A model generated the notes under the pieces. That model was not told where the DNA came from, ran no database searches, and worked only from the letters and a program-made list of their open reading frames with translations. A DNA stretch of 64,000 nt from Hymenopellis radicata (taxonomy: Eukaryota; Basidiomycota; Agaricomycetes; Agaricales; Physalacriaceae), in the NCBI GenBank assembly GCA_015501595.1, contig JADNRX010000124.1:62001-126000 (forward strand). Direction: 5' to 3'. The translations under genes were made by a program, and so were the position numbers. Position 1 is the first letter of the stretch; each line of letters opens with the position of its first letter. This document shows, piece by piece, positions 33,962 to 46,036 of the stretch.

Positions 33962-36900
33962 CTAGCGCGGGGGACCGTCTCTGATACGCTGTGCCAACGT
34001 GCCTGACGCGCTCATATTACCCCGCATATGTTGGTTCGGTCCACCGCCTCTCGCAGCACCACCCCTCTTCACACCACCCCTCGGCCCCCGAGGCTGCTTT
34101 CCGTTAGTGCTCATACGACCTAGCAGAGCGGAACCCCCGCCACTTTTCGCTGGGTAGAACGAACGATCGTCCTGGGGCGAAGGCGTCATGTGTCTATACC
34201 CACGGCTAGGCGGCGAATCTGGCTCCCATTCTGGAGAATCAGGCGCGTAACGCCGCGGTGCGCCATAATCCATCGGCGCAAAGTCATCCGACGTAGTATC
34301 AAGACGATTCATGAGGCTAGGGCTGTCGCTCCTGCGGCGTTGAGCTCCCCAGTTGTCGGCGCGCCCCAGATCGTCGTCTACGTCTCGAGGACGCTTCTGT
34401 CCGGATATAGAAACCGTAGGATAGTAGCGGACATCCCGAAGTGGTGAAGGTTGCAGATGTGGTGGAGGATCATAGCGATCAGGAGACGGCGAATAATGAT
34501 CTCCTCGAGGAGCCCTTCTCGACCGAGGCTCAGTAGGTAGTCGTGGGCTATACACCGCAGGAGCAATCGGAGGCTGCGATTGTCCATTGAATTGGCTCCA
34601 TCCCCCATCCCCACCCACAGACTGAGTAGCGGGTGCGTGTTTAGGTTGATCAATACGGTCGGAAGGTTGCGAAGTGAGCGGGGACTGTTGAGGCACATTC
34701 AGCTTTCCATTGATTCCGCCGGGCTGGGAAGTCTTTGGTACGGAGTTCGTTTCTTTCGACGTCGTACCCCCAGCTTGTTCCGAACGAAGTTGTTGTTCCG
34801 CACGTCTAGCAGCTTTGGCCTGCTTCTTTGTTTGTTGCGGAGGCGCGGCAGATTTCTGGGCTAAAGTGGTCACCCCCGGCGGGCCCTTCTTCAAGGGCGA
34901 TTTCGACTTTGCAGCGGGCGCGACAGAGGACTGACTGTTGGCCGACGACGACGATTGTGAGGAAGCAGAGGCAGCAGCATTCTGACTGCCTGAGGACGTC
35001 GGTACCTGTTTCTTGGCTGAAGACTGAAGAGCCTTTTTGTGGGGTAAGGGAGGTGGCGGAATCATCGACACCTCCACGGGTTCAGTCTTTGTGACCACAG
35101 GTGCCCTCTTCGTCGCTTGATCCTTGGATGGAGAACCAATATGCGGCAAATTGGACTGCTGTACGGATGGCGACACCTGAAATGGTAACAGTGGTACGTT
35201 GCCATTATTTCCGTGTGTCGACCATGGAACAAATTCATCGGACTCGGAGCTGCTTCGACCACGGCCGTCATCGAGATGATTGATGGGCGGTACGCATGGA
35301 CTCGATTCGGGGCCTCCTGCATGATTTCGGGAGGAGAGGGCTTGTTGGGGTTTGGGCGGTAACGATGGGGGCAAATTTGCAGAGGTAGGATGTTGGCGTG
35401 AGTCGAGTTGCACACTTCTCATCGTTTCTGTGGGCAAGGCTTCGTTCCGAGTAGCAGGTGAATGTCCCAACGAGACACCTCCGGAGATAGCGCGGTTTGA
35501 GGTAGGCTTCGCGGGTTTGGAATTTGATGGCACAGTGGAGGGGGGAATGTTGCGCACTGGAGACTGTGATACGCGCGTCGTCTGTGAATGCTTCTGCGCT
35601 TCTTGAGCATTCTGAAGAAGCGCTTGCGCCCTCCTCTCCTTCACCTTGCGCTGCTTTTCTTCATACTCCGCTTGACGCTCTTTCTCGGCCTTTTCCTGCG
35701 CTTCCAGTTGACGTTGCAGCTTGATCTTTGCTGCTGCCTCCTCCAGACGTCTGCGTTCTTCCGCCGCTTCCCGTTCCAGTTTCAATCGCGTCGCCATCTC
35801 TTGAGCTGCCCGTCTCTGCTTCTGTGAATGTTCTTCAGCGACTCGATGCTTAGCTTCCTCGTCCGCTTTCAATTTGGCCTCCTCTTCAGCGACGCGGAGT
35901 GCAGCCTTTCTCTGGGTTTCGTCTGCAGCCGCCTTGAGCTTCTCTGCCTCCCTTCGCGCCTCCTTTGCCTTGCGAGCATCTTCGAGGCACTGCCTAGTCT
36001 GCCTTTCGTAGTCCGCCCGAGCAGCAGCCTCCCGAGAGCGTCGCGCACGGTTGAGCTCCTCTTCAAACTGATCTGCGCCACGCACAGCATCGAGTAGACG
36101 CTGTTTAACACGTTGAAGCTCGGCATCCTCTGTCTCACGTCGAAGTCTTTCGGTGTTTTCTCTTGCCCGGCGAACCTCGCCGAGGGCTTTACCCAATGAC
36201 TCCTTCTCATCCAGAAGATCATCATCGATAGGGATATCTGAAGGAATCGTCGGGAACAAAGATGTGGATTGGGACTGTGAATGTGCGTGGGTTTCCGAGG
36301 AGGTCATATGAACATCTCCTTCAACCTTTACGGCGGACTGTGGATTGCGAGTCGAAGGATTGCTGCGTGTTAAGCCTGACGAAGCAGTAGGAATTTGCTG
36401 AAATTCGGAATTGTGCGATGAGTGCAGAGCTGCCCGGCTGGTTTCCTCTCGGGCAACCCACACGGACAGCTTAGTACTAATGTCATGAATGGAATTCAAA
36501 GAGTCGAGGGCTTTGAGCTGAGTAGAAAGTTTGTCGAGCGAAACGAGGAGGTCGCTGGAGAGGGTGTCCGCTCTCTCGGCAGCAGTAAACGATTCTTGTG
36601 CAGCTGTCGATGAAGCTTGTGCCGCTCGGATGGAATCTAGAGAGAGCGCGACTGCGCGACGAGCTGATTCCTGGGCGAGAACAGATTGCTCTCGAGATGA
36701 TTGGGCAAGATTGAATGCAGGAGTGAGGTCTGGGGGTTGGAACGAAGTGGAAATGGATGAAAGACGATCTTTGAGGGCTGAAAGAGCAGAAAGAGGAGGT
36801 TGTTCGACCAATGTCGTGGTCACGCGAGGCGGACAATCAGTGGGAGGTGTCGGGGGATACTGAAGAATGGATAGCTTACTCCCATTGGAGCGTGGTTGCG

Positions 36901-37159
36901 AGATGGAATTATGTGGCGAAGGTAGAAACGATTCATTACCGTCCATTGGTGAAGCGAGCGACTCCAAGAGGCTCGGGCGGGATTTAGATATGGTTTTGGA
37001 TGGCGCAAGGATGCGCGTAATCGGCTGGGGACTGGGAGATGGTGAAGCGGGAAGTGCTGTTACGGATGGTCCTGGAGACGAGAGTCGACCCAGAAGACTA
37101 GGCGCTTTTCCGATGGTGTTGAAAGTGAGATCTGCAAAAGTGGGTGCACGGCTTTCCAT
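33962..37159 (-). CDS. large coiled-coil, low-complexity protein with RGG tail (unknown function)
   Basis: Uninterrupted frame of 1065 residues. The N-terminal ~130 residues are Ser/Pro-rich (FADLTFNTIGKAPSLLGRL). A stretch from ~135 to 210 looks helical and Ala/Ser-rich, and residues ~310-530 form a long charged coiled coil (DEKESLGKALGEVRRAREN onward, dense in EAEKLK and AEERRRLEEA). A disordered Ser/Pro/Gln region follows, with KSPLKKGPPGVTTLAQK and TKKQAKAARRAEQQLR, then RPRDVDDD and a C-terminal RGG-like tail (RGPRGGVKRGGAARGGG). RGG tails often bind RNA, so an RNA-granule role is conceivable but inferred. I recognise no catalytic domain. The length and codon pattern support a real gene. 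Confidence 0.75.
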   Translation of the reverse strand: MESRAPTFADLTFNTIGKAPSLLGRLSSPGPSVTALPASPSPSPQPITRILAPSKTISKSRPSLLESLASPMDGNESFLPSPHNSISQPRSNGSKLSILQYPPTPPTDCPPRVTTTLVEQPPLSALSALKDRLSSISTSFQPPDLTPAFNLAQSSREQSVLAQESARRAVALSLDSIRAAQASSTAAQESFTAAERADTLSSDLLVSLDKLSTQLKALDSLNSIHDISTKLSVWVAREETSRAALHSSHNSEFQQIPTASSGLTRSNPSTRNPQSAVKVEGDVHMTSSETHAHSQSQSTSLFPTIPSDIPIDDDLLDEKESLGKALGEVRRARENTERLRRETEDAELQRVKQRLLDAVRGADQFEEELNRARRSREAAARADYERQTRQCLEDARKAKEARREAEKLKAAADETQRKAALRVAEEEAKLKADEEAKHRVAEEHSQKQRRAAQEMATRLKLEREAAEERRRLEEAAAKIKLQRQLEAQEKAEKERQAEYEEKQRKVKERRAQALLQNAQEAQKHSQTTRVSQSPVRNIPPSTVPSNSKPAKPTSNRAISGGVSLGHSPATRNEALPTETMRSVQLDSRQHPTSANLPPSLPPKPQQALSSRNHAGGPESSPCVPPINHLDDGRGRSSSESDEFVPWSTHGNNGNVPLLPFQVSPSVQQSNLPHIGSPSKDQATKRAPVVTKTEPVEVSMIPPPPLPHKKALQSSAKKQVPTSSGSQNAAASASSQSSSSANSQSSVAPAAKSKSPLKKGPPGVTTLAQKSAAPPQQTKKQAKAARRAEQQLRSEQAGGTTSKETNSVPKTSQPGGINGKLNVPQQSPLTSQPSDRIDQPKHAPATQSVGGDGGWSQFNGQSQPPIAPAVYSPRLPTEPRSRRAPRGDHYSPSPDRYDPPPHLQPSPLRDVRYYPTVSISGQKRPRDVDDDLGRADNWGAQRRRSDSPSLMNRLDTTSDDFAPMDYGAPRRYAPDSPEWEPDSPPSRGYRHMTPSPQDDRSFYPAKSGGGSALLGRMSTNGKQPRGPRGGVKRGGAARGGGPNQHMRGNMSASGTLAQRIRDGPPR

Positions 37160-37849
37160 GCAAGGGTATGTTGGATGTTGGTAATGATAAAGAGATACTG
37201 AAAGACAATAAGTCGGCCGTCGTTGCCTCCGCGGTTTGTATCCGACCTGTTTTCGGTTACAATACAGCCCAGCACGCCGAAATCTTGCAGCGACGGCTAG
37301 TCTTGAAGATCTTGAGGTCGTAATGAAAGAGAAAAAAAGGGAAAATGTCGTTGAAGTATATTGAGTGGTGGAAGGATACGAAGGGGTTAGTTCACACGTG
37401 TCAACGGATCAGTTTCTCGCCCGTCCGACAGTCACATTGACAATGCTGTGCCAAGGAATCCTTGTACTGGAAAGTAACTTATTACTGTAAGAGTAGTACA
37501 AAACGTGCCCATACACCCAAGTTGTGTATGTAATACTCAACGTTAGAGATAAAGACAAGTCAAGATCCTCAGGCCCAGAATACAATTCCTCCTGTATTCA
37601 AGTAAATCCTCGTCATGCTCTTCGGATCTGACTGTAAACTCCCTTACACCGACTTCAGCTTTGGTGAAACATATGAGGCCGTCGAGATGATATTTGGGCA
37701 TATTAGCAACACGGTGTTACGCCAGGCTGACACGACGATGAATCAATCATGACTTGGCCTGAAAAACCGATGCCATACCTTGTTTCAAATAGCCTGACTG
37801 AAGTAGGATCATGAGCATCACGCACACGAACCAACGTCGTTTCCGAGAC
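37160..37849. other. intergenic, possible 3' exon of the downstream gene
   Basis: Upstream of the coiled-coil gene. The last exon(s) of the oxygenase-like gene may extend into 37,600-37,849, because its frame near 37,900 contains a good GTGAGT donor. No independent gene seen. Confidence 0.4.
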
Positions 37850-39412
37850 TCACCAAAAGCGATTTTTCGTTCTACGACAAAGGATGGTAAGACTTAAGTC
37901 AACAACACTGCGACATGAGGCCCAACTCACAGCGAGTTCTTCAAATTCGCGTTTGTCTGGTGGCCCTCGTCCATACTGTTCATTGGAGGCCCTCGTCCAG
38001 GCTTCAAGCATGTCATCCTCGTTCATTCCGAATTGAGCGTCACGAATTATATCGGGCGCCTCGAACTTCACTCCGGGCAAAGACATGGCAGATCCGGAGG
38101 ACAAGACTGCGCCATCAATACCACCGACTTCGAAAACTTCGTTTATCGTTACTCTCGGGCCGTGTTCCTCATCAAATTCGTCGGCTGGATTGTCTCCGTC
38201 GAACTGGTCAAGGAATGCCAAAATGTGTTCCTGTGTATCATGACACGTACAAGGCTGTTCAATCTCGGAAGCCGAATCGTCCTCATCATTGCGATTCAAA
38301 GGGCACCACTCCGTATGTATATGCTCGTCCAACTGGAGGCTCCACGTAGACCCCTGGACGTGTTCAATGTGCGCAACGAAGAGCTTCAATCCCAATTCCC
38401 GGGCGACAGTATTGAGACAAGAGAATAAAATATCATCCGGGTCTCCGAATGAACCAGAATGGAAATGCGAAGAGGGAGCGTACTTGTGACGCAGTTGAAT
38501 AGGAATGACATTCGGCTGATATCGCTCCTTCTTCCATTCGCTGAGGGTATCCCGAATTATATCTGTAGCGAAGAAGAAGTCCAAATCTCTGACGTTACCG
38601 ATAGTACCGGACTTCAGTGCGTAGACAAGTGACACGCGAAAGCCACTACGGATAGCGTCGAAAGAATGACGCATGCCAGCATGAGAGCTGGAAGCGATGA
38701 CAAGGATGTTTGAACTGTTCTCGTCGCAATTCACCCGGCGGACAAAGCCTGGCTTGAATGAGGGGCGGGATATCGTAAGCTGTCCACCAGTGAACTTGCA
38801 AGGCAGCAAGACTTCCAGGCTACCAATGATTGGCATACTGCTGAGTAGCTTCTTTGACCTGTGACTGAATGTTTATTGTTTGATTTTAATCGGACTTGAA
38901 ACACACCTCTTGGCAGCCTGGCGCGTACTGAAGATATTAGTTTCGATCCTGAATTTGAATGGGCTGGGACTTACGGATTCCCTGGGCTCTGTATCTCCAT
39001 CTCGAGTAGCTCAAAATTGCATTTATAGTCGCCTAGGCCGAGGGTCTGCAGCGCGGTAGGAATGACGGTCTCGGACATCCAGCTATCCCAATCCGGTGGG
39101 AGGTGTACCTGCAAACGACATGTAAGGTTGTGGCAGTCCAGAAAGAACAATGCGACGTGCGTTGCGTGGACTAGATCGATAGAAAGGCTCGCTGATAGAG
39201 TCAGCACGGGCGCTCATAGCCTGTGCATCCTTCGCGTCGAGTGGAAGTTCGATTATTTCCAAGTCCTTCACGCTGAAGGAAATGCTGGGACTATCCGCGA
39301 GGCTATAAGGCTGGACGTGAACAAGAGGACCAGGAAGATTGAGATAGTCCTTCAATATGTTACTAAGACGAGTAGATATCGATGGCTTCTTGTCTTCTGA
39401 ATCAGAGTACAT
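37850..39412 (-). CDS. 2-oxoglutarate/Fe(II) oxygenase-like protein, probably degenerate
   Basis: Resembles the large agaricomycete family of prolyl-hydroxylase-like proteins: an N-terminal LNLPGPLVHVQPYSL (start ATG 39,412), CKFTGGQLTISR, and SHAGMRHSFDAIRSGFRVSLVYAL, which corresponds to the family's second-His region (usually DCLHEVLPVTSGYR-like). In active relatives an HxD iron ligand pair comes just before the LPxxFTGGxL strand. Here that place reads STRQAAKRSKKLLSSMPIIG, without HxD, so iron binding is doubtful. The C-terminal half is acidic. At least three exons; the 3' end is unsure, since a GTGAGT donor inside the last frame suggests the true end lies a little further down. Confidence 0.55.
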
Positions 39413-39630
39413 GATTGTGTTGGTTGAAGATGACACGTGCGAAAAAATACTGGTGGGCTCTATTATGATCGTCTGGTACAGAAAGTACAATAGGAGCGTA
39501 AAATCGATGATTCACAGACTACCGAGTGAGCATAGCCGGCCATACTACTTGGTAAGGATGAAAATAAAAAAAAGTTCCGTCCGTAACCCAAAATGCAAAG
39601 GCAGGAATCCAGGAAGTGGGCGATACTTAA

Positions 39631-40783
39631 TCAGGCTCGAACAGCATATCCGGAGAAATAATGCGAAACAAGTGGGGGGCTATTCGCATGACTGATCTCA
39701 ACTTTAGCTGCTGCACATATACGGTCATACTCCGCTTCTGTAATGTCGAGTTCCAGGATAAATGGCTTCACCGCGTCCATGAATCGTTTGATACAGCCGC
39801 GGTAGGCCCGCCCAACAGACCTCATGTTCTCATTCGGATGCCAGGAGCCAATGGGAATGAAAAAGCGTAACGGCGTGATCTCTGTGAAGGTCCTAGCCTG
39901 ACCAAGTCTGACGGGGATAGAGTCCGATATGTGTTGGAGCCCATGTAGCCTAAGACGCTCATTAAGCAGACCCGTAAAGCGGCAGAACTCGGGAACCTCG
40001 GCCAGAGGACTGAGATTCACAGTCGGCGTGAACATCGGCTGGCGCAGCCATTCGCCAAAGACGAAGACGCCGCCTGGTCGTAAAATTCGACTCGCTTCGC
40101 GGATGATGCGATTATAGTCCCGGACCTGGGGGAAGTGAGAACATAGTTCAAGAGCTGTGGGAAGGAACCAACAGTCATGGCACAGAAACGCGCGTGAACA
40201 AAGTCTACGGTGCCGTCACCGAAACGAGTTCTTTCATTGATATCGTGGGTCTCAAATGAGACGTTGTCGGGGTGATCCTCCGGTGCGACAGGAGCTGCAG
40301 GGCTTATCAGAACTGGGAAAACGGGGAAGCGCACATACGGCCTACCAATGTCAAGGCCAACGATATACGCGGTGGGAAATTGTGCCGCCATTTGCAAAAC
40401 CCTACAAGAGAGAATAATGTCAGAATATCGTTGATAATCCATAAGAGGAAACGAAAAATACCATGTCCCAGTGCCGCAGCCTACATCGACAATAACTTTT
40501 AGACGGCCCGGCTCGCGAGTCAGAACTTCTCCAGGGAGGTCTCCAACAAAATTTGCGCCGATAACAGTCCTCAATAGCTGATGTTGAACGTTCATACGCT
40601 GCATTGAACTGCTTAAATGCGAGGAAAATTACGACGATTATGCAAACTTACATGCTGCTCTCGAAGATCAACAGGAAGCGGATATGGCGTCGTACTCGCT
40701 GAGTAGACGCGGCCGTTCCTTTCTACGAAGAGGTCGGCCATTTCGTCAAGGGCCAAATCTTGCGGTTCGTCGACGCTCGACAT
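39631..40783 (-). CDS. class I SAM-dependent methyltransferase
   Basis: Exon 1 (from ATG 40,783) reads MSSVDEPQDLAL, NGRVYSASTTPYPLPVD. Exon 2 carries NVQHQLLRTVIGANFVGDL and motif I VDVGCGTGTW, which after an intron continues LQMAAQFPTAYIVGLDIG. Then NVSFETHDINE, GTVDFVHARFCAMTVG and, after another intron, VRDYNRIIREASRILRPGG with VFVFGEWLRQP, and a C-terminal helical part. The layout (PYPLPVD, QH, GANFVG before motif I) is that of a large basidiomycete methyltransferase family loosely similar to LaeA. The substrate is unknown. The gene lies 218 bases from the oxygenase-like gene on the same strand. Confidence 0.75.
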
Positions 40784-42426
40784 ACTGAAGGGAGAGTTTA
40801 CTGTCTAACATGTCCGCTGATGTATATATATATCCTGAAGAGTCGTTCTGCGGTTCCATTTCATGAGGTGAGATGCGAAGCCAAGAAGACTGTGAAAGGC
40901 CTGTCCTGACTGAGATTTGCCAGCGTGTCGTCCACGGTGCAAGTACCAGTTGGACTGGGGCTATACAAGAAAGCGGGACTAAACGTTTAAGCAGGGCTGA
41001 TCGAAAGAGAACACCGTCGGTAGCTTCCAATGGTGCCGACCAATGAACCAAGCGGAAATGATGCTTGCTTCGAGTTCGCAAGGAGGCCGCGGGATAAATT
41101 GGAGTTCTGGTACGACGCCGCCATACTATATTCACTACGAAACATTCCTGGAATATTGGATGAAATCGTCGATGCCGATTTCGTCAGAAAAGTTTTGAGA
41201 AAGGTTCGACAAGAACATCTGGTACGAGTTGTGTATGACTGTCGGGAAGGGAGAGGAGAAAAAGCATAGGCATGTCACGTTAATATAGGTGTCACATCAT
41301 GTGCTCTCGTGGTCGCGTTTCCAACTCCGCCTTCGCCACGTCGAACCTGACAGGAACTCGAGCGCAGTTTGGACGCGTTTGACTCTTGGGATTCGCCCGT
41401 ACTCTACTCCAATGAGCTTTCGCCTCGATGTTTTCAGACATGAGATTAGACCTCACTTCTTATCGCATTTCGCTCACTGTCAAGTTTCCCTGAGGCTTTG
41501 AATTGCCAGGGAGTCCACGGTACGTATTCCAGTAGCACATTCGGTCGGCTGAGCTCACAAAGGAAACTCTGGGCAAACAACGCGTCTTACACCCGTAATC
41601 ATGGCTCTGATACCGCTCAAGACAGACGTACCGGGCAGCTTCTATTACAACATGTACTTATACCATACGGCATCGCCCTCAGAGTCCGATTCCATGGTGA
41701 AGATCATGTTTTGGCACGTTTGATCTACATCCGAGGTCATCTTTTTCAAATCTTTTTTAAGCGTCTTCTCCCGGGACGCTCGCAGAGATGAAGGACCGAA
41801 GCAAACGGCTTCTTCTAATCACTCAACTGCGTCCCAAGCCAATTGGCCCTCTCAGATATCAGGTCCCCGAACTCTCCAACAATCGTTTGGTCACTTAATC
41901 TCCGTGCATTGACTCTTTACTACGACTTCTATCCAGGTTTATGCGCCACAAATAGCACCAAGTTTAGCAGTAGCGCATGTTGCAGTTGAACGGTGATGAG
42001 CTCCCCTCTTGTTCGGGCCGCGTTAGAAGGCGCGTGTGAAGCGCTTAAACGATGAGCTGCAGCCTCAGCTGCTTAACGGCTACCATGAGTACATCACGGA
42101 TCGTGCATTCCACGACACTATGAAACGACTCGTGTTCCTAGGTTCTGCCTGGTGTTAGTGGCGGAGGTACCTCGTCCGGTCTTTGGAACATCTATCAAGC
42201 ACTAATGCTGGACCTTCATCGTAGCATTCAGCACCAATTTGGCGGCCGAAACACGGGCAGGTCGATATTAAGTCTATTTGTTGTGCGCCGTGGCTCCCCA
42301 CAGTGGTCACGACTCACCATTCACTTATCCAAACGACCGATCGGGTTCGACGGGTTGAAGTACATCTTGTAGATCTTAGCTGATATCAGATATGGCTAAC
42401 GAGGCTACGTACAGTAGTTAGCAGTC
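40784..42426. other. 1.6-kb gene-free stretch
   Basis: Only short unsupported frames on both strands. It ends at the second copy of the dispersed repeat. May hold relics I cannot classify. Confidence 0.45.
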
Positions 42427-42640
42427 ATGACGCGCAGAGGCTCAAGGCCCGAGGAACGAGGGTCTCAGAGCCGCTGCCAGGCCAAGTCTAAGGGGCAGAC
42501 GGCCGTTTCTCGTCGTGTATATAGACATGTATTCAGGCGAGACGGGACCTCACCCCAAACAAGCCGGTATCAACGATACCGGCTTCTCTTCTCCTCATCA
42601 CGTCGCCACTTAGCTTGGCCGTTGCAAAGCTCACCACCAA
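42427..42640 (+). repeat. dispersed repeat, copy 2 (unclassified)
   Basis: Shares ordered blocks with the reverse complement of 12,780-13,180, but lacks that copy's ~200-bp middle part. Contains the palindrome at 42,561-42,585. Orientation is opposite to copy 1. Confidence 0.55.
42561..42585. repeat. perfect palindrome, 11-bp arms with 3-nt loop
   Basis: AAGCCGGTATC, then AAC, then GATACCGGCTT. The corresponding palindrome in the 12.8-kb copy is imperfect, so this is the best kept part of the repeat. Confidence 0.7.
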
Positions 42641-42941
42641 ACGAAGCGTTTGACTTAAGCATTAGGCCAACTCGAGCAACACGACTATCAAAGTATCGTG
42701 TAAATGATGTCCTATTTGCAAAGAGAACTAGCTGCTGATATACAAGTTGTGAGATAAAGTCCAGCTCAAGCATGCGTGTATCTATGTAGAAATACAAACG
42801 ACCTAAATTATCGGTACGGTATCTAAACTATTACGAAAGCGATCCGTTATTACATCGAGAATAAAATATGTCTTGTCCTCGTTAGCATGTCGTTCAGCGT
42901 TATACAACAGAAACTTCCTCAAGAAGTGGACTGTGTGTTGG

Positions 42942-45900
42942 TCAGAAAGCCACACCAGCAAATGGATTCGTCGGAATGCTCTTGCGCGCGTCAGCGTGCT
43001 TGATCGTTACTTGATGCTCGTCATCAAAGGGCGTTACGAAGGGGTTGACTGCCGTTGACTTGCGCGCACTAGCAGGATCATTCTTCAACCACGCTGAGTC
43101 GGATAAAGAACGACGGTGCGAGGCGCCTGCGACAAACGGCGTAGCGAACAATCCACGTGGGTTGACTGAATCACGGTTATCAAAACCGTAGTGCAGAGGT
43201 GGGGCGAGGGTAGAGGGGACCGGTAATGGCTCTTCATATGCATCAGACTGAACATCGGCGGGAACGTCGGTCTCAGGCGCTTTCGGCTTTTGGGGGATCC
43301 ACTTGTATGCTGTAGGAGAGAGGACTTTCTTCGCCCAGGGAGCTGCGGGTGGTTCGACAGGGGAAGCGGACCAACGAGAGCTCAAAGCACGAACGGTGTC
43401 CGCCTGGAGAGCAGGCACAGGCACAGGCGCGACGGGAGCAGGGGCAAGAACGTATGAAGGCTTCGCAGCCTCGGCGCGCCCAACAGAAATGCGGAGGTTG
43501 GGTCGGAATCGCTGGCGACTGGAACCACTTTGGATAGTATCCGTCTCGTCAGCGGTCTCCTGCTTCCTGTTCAACAGAGCCGTGAAGCGACCAAACCAAG
43601 TGGTACTGCTCTTCTGGCTCTCCTGAGCGTCGACAGAAGGATCACTACCATGAAGGTCGGGTTCAGCGTCTGGTACGAACCGTTCTCTTCCCATGTTTCC
43701 TAGAGCCATCAGGCGTCGCGGATGGCTGATTGTACGCTTCCTCTCCTCAGGAGGAGGCTGTGTCCCGGGCTTTTCCACGAAAAAGCTATCCCAGCTCTTC
43801 TCGTTTTTCAACTCAGATGGAATGGGGATACGCGGCCGCTTGAAGAATGGAAGCGTGAAACCACGCTTCGGGGATTGTGGAGCGGTATCTCTGGGATCGG
43901 CGACACCGAAGGAGTTTTGACTAGGAGGGTACATAGGCTGCCCTATCCTGAAGGGATCGACAAACCCAGTCTCGCCGCCGCGCTGCTCTCTCTGCCACTT
44001 CCGCCGCCGACGGTTCTCTAGAGAGACTTTCCCATATGAGTGCCAGAGAATGATGCAGATGGCCATGAACACGACGAATCCCCAGAGGGCGAGGAAGATG
44101 CCAAACGTAATACGCTCCTTCTCCAGCGATTTCACATAGGAGTTGACGAGGCTGCCAAGGATTCCTCCATCGTCATCGTCATTGGAGCCGCCCACGGTCG
44201 CTGCAGCAATGGGCTGAGATACCTCGTTGACCTGGGATTGAGACAGAACGAGAACAGACTCGTTGACGCGAGGTAAATCGATAGCCAGGTTGTCATGGAG
44301 GAAAGTGAGAGCGTTCTCAATTGCATCAACCTTCGACCCGATTAAGCATTTAATGAACTCCTGCGCCACATCCTCCAAGATCGTGCCATTAAACACGCTG
44401 CTCACCGCCGACTGGACTTCATCATAGAACTCCACGATCGTATCGTTCAGTGTGGTGGTGGTGGAGTTCACCCAGCCAAACAAACCATCATTGATAGAGC
44501 TCTGCATCCCATCTACCTGGGCATTGACGGAGAGGGCATACGCAGCGGATTGGTTGTACATGCTGCTGTTGATGGAAGTAGCGATGGTGTTCGTGAAGCC
44601 GGCCTCGGTAGCTGCTACTTTGTCGGAATAGCTGTCTACGAGGGGACGCATGGCAAGAAGTTGAATTTCGATAGCCATGAGGCCAAAGAAACCAATGAGG
44701 AAGCATGCAAGAGCGGGAGGGTGGAACACATATTGGAAGAACCATTGCATGTTGTTGTGCTTCGACGGAGAAAGGCGGAGGCGGGCGGAGATCCAGTTTG
44801 AAAGGCGGGTGAGGAGTGGATGAGCCGCTGTCGCGTGAAGCATAAGCAGGTTGTGGTCCGTAAGCGACACCTGAGGAGCCCCAACCATGTCCTTGGAGTG
44901 GTACACCGACGGGTCAGTCATCCAGGCCTCCCGCGTGTACTGGAAATGCCTTTCCTGGCACCTCCACTTGTACCACTCAAGAAGGCAGTTAAGACCAATG
45001 AGGATCAAGGCCACCAAGATGATAACAATGATGGAAATCTTCGTGAGCTTGACGAGATCGCGTCCAACGTCGTCGACAACCGACAAGTCCATGTCCCCAC
45101 AAAAGGCGAGAGTATTCTGCTCTGGAACGGGCAGGCCAGCTGGGCTCAGAACCATGCCCGAAAAGGTGTCATTGATTTCACCCTTCAAGAGTTCGAAAGG
45201 CGTGTCAATCCTGTAGTCAGGTTAGAGCTGTGTAAAAGCTAGGAAAAGACGTATGCACTTACACTGCTTCGACCTTGTCTTTGAGGTCCTGGAACGTAGG
45301 AAGCGAGTCATTGAGACTAGTAAGGGCTTGGGTAAATGAGTCCGGTAGAGTAACATTGGACAATGAGCTGAGATCGGGAGTGCTAATCGTTGGAACGTTA
45401 ATGTCGGAGAATGGGTTAACAGCGTTAATGGCGTCGATTGCAGACTTGATCGCATCGTTGGCAGTAGAGATGCTACCTTGAATGGTGCTTTCGATACCAC
45501 TAGCAGCGGCAGTGATAACTTTGTTCAACTAGGGAGCAATTAGATTGAGAACTTGAGGAGGCTAACACGGAACGTACCTCAGCTACGCCAGCAATAAGAA
45601 CGGCTAGGCCTCCCCGAATCACGAGCTCCAAAAAGCAGAGCAGCGTGGAGCGATAGATGTCGACGATGAAGTTGATGATGGCCTCCATAATGGTCAAAGA
45701 AACCACCAAGGTGGCGCGCGCCGCGTTCAGACTTGCGTTGACTGCGTCCGAGTACTGCTGGTTCATGACGATGGCCATATAGCGAGGCATGCTCGCGGCC
45801 GAAGTGGCAGCCGTTTCCGCCGCCTTGCAGCTGGCCAACAGATTCGATTTGGCACTGTCAATGGCATTCTGGGCCGAATCGAGCGATGCATGAAGCCGGA

Positions 45901-46036
45901 ACGCGACGAAGATGAGGGATAATATGGGATATGCGAGCCATGTGAGAGAGTAAAGATATGGGAGTTCAAGGTAGGGCTTTAGGCCGGTCGTGGTCGTATA
46001 GTGAGCGTCGTATGTGGGTGGGGGTGAGACAGACAT
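42942..46036 (-). CDS. PRM1: plasma membrane fusion protein Prm1
   Basis: Prm1 works at the plasma membrane during mating cell fusion. Three exons fit exactly: 46036-45578, 45528-45263 and 45210-42942 (introns of 49 and 52 nt; donors GTACGT and GTAAGT), giving 997 residues. Membrane segments: [75 protein letters not shown] and [20 protein letters not shown], with Asn/Ser-rich extracellular loops between them ([16 protein letters not shown]). A long cytosolic Pro/Ser-rich tail follows. The start [13 protein letters not shown] is chosen because the membrane domain begins soon after. Confidence 0.85.

Noticed and set aside
37850..40783. Oxygenase-like gene next to a methyltransferase as a possible secondary-metabolite cluster
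   Set aside because: No backbone enzyme (PKS, NRPS, terpene synthase or precursor peptide) nearby, and the oxygenase-like protein seems to lack its metal ligands.
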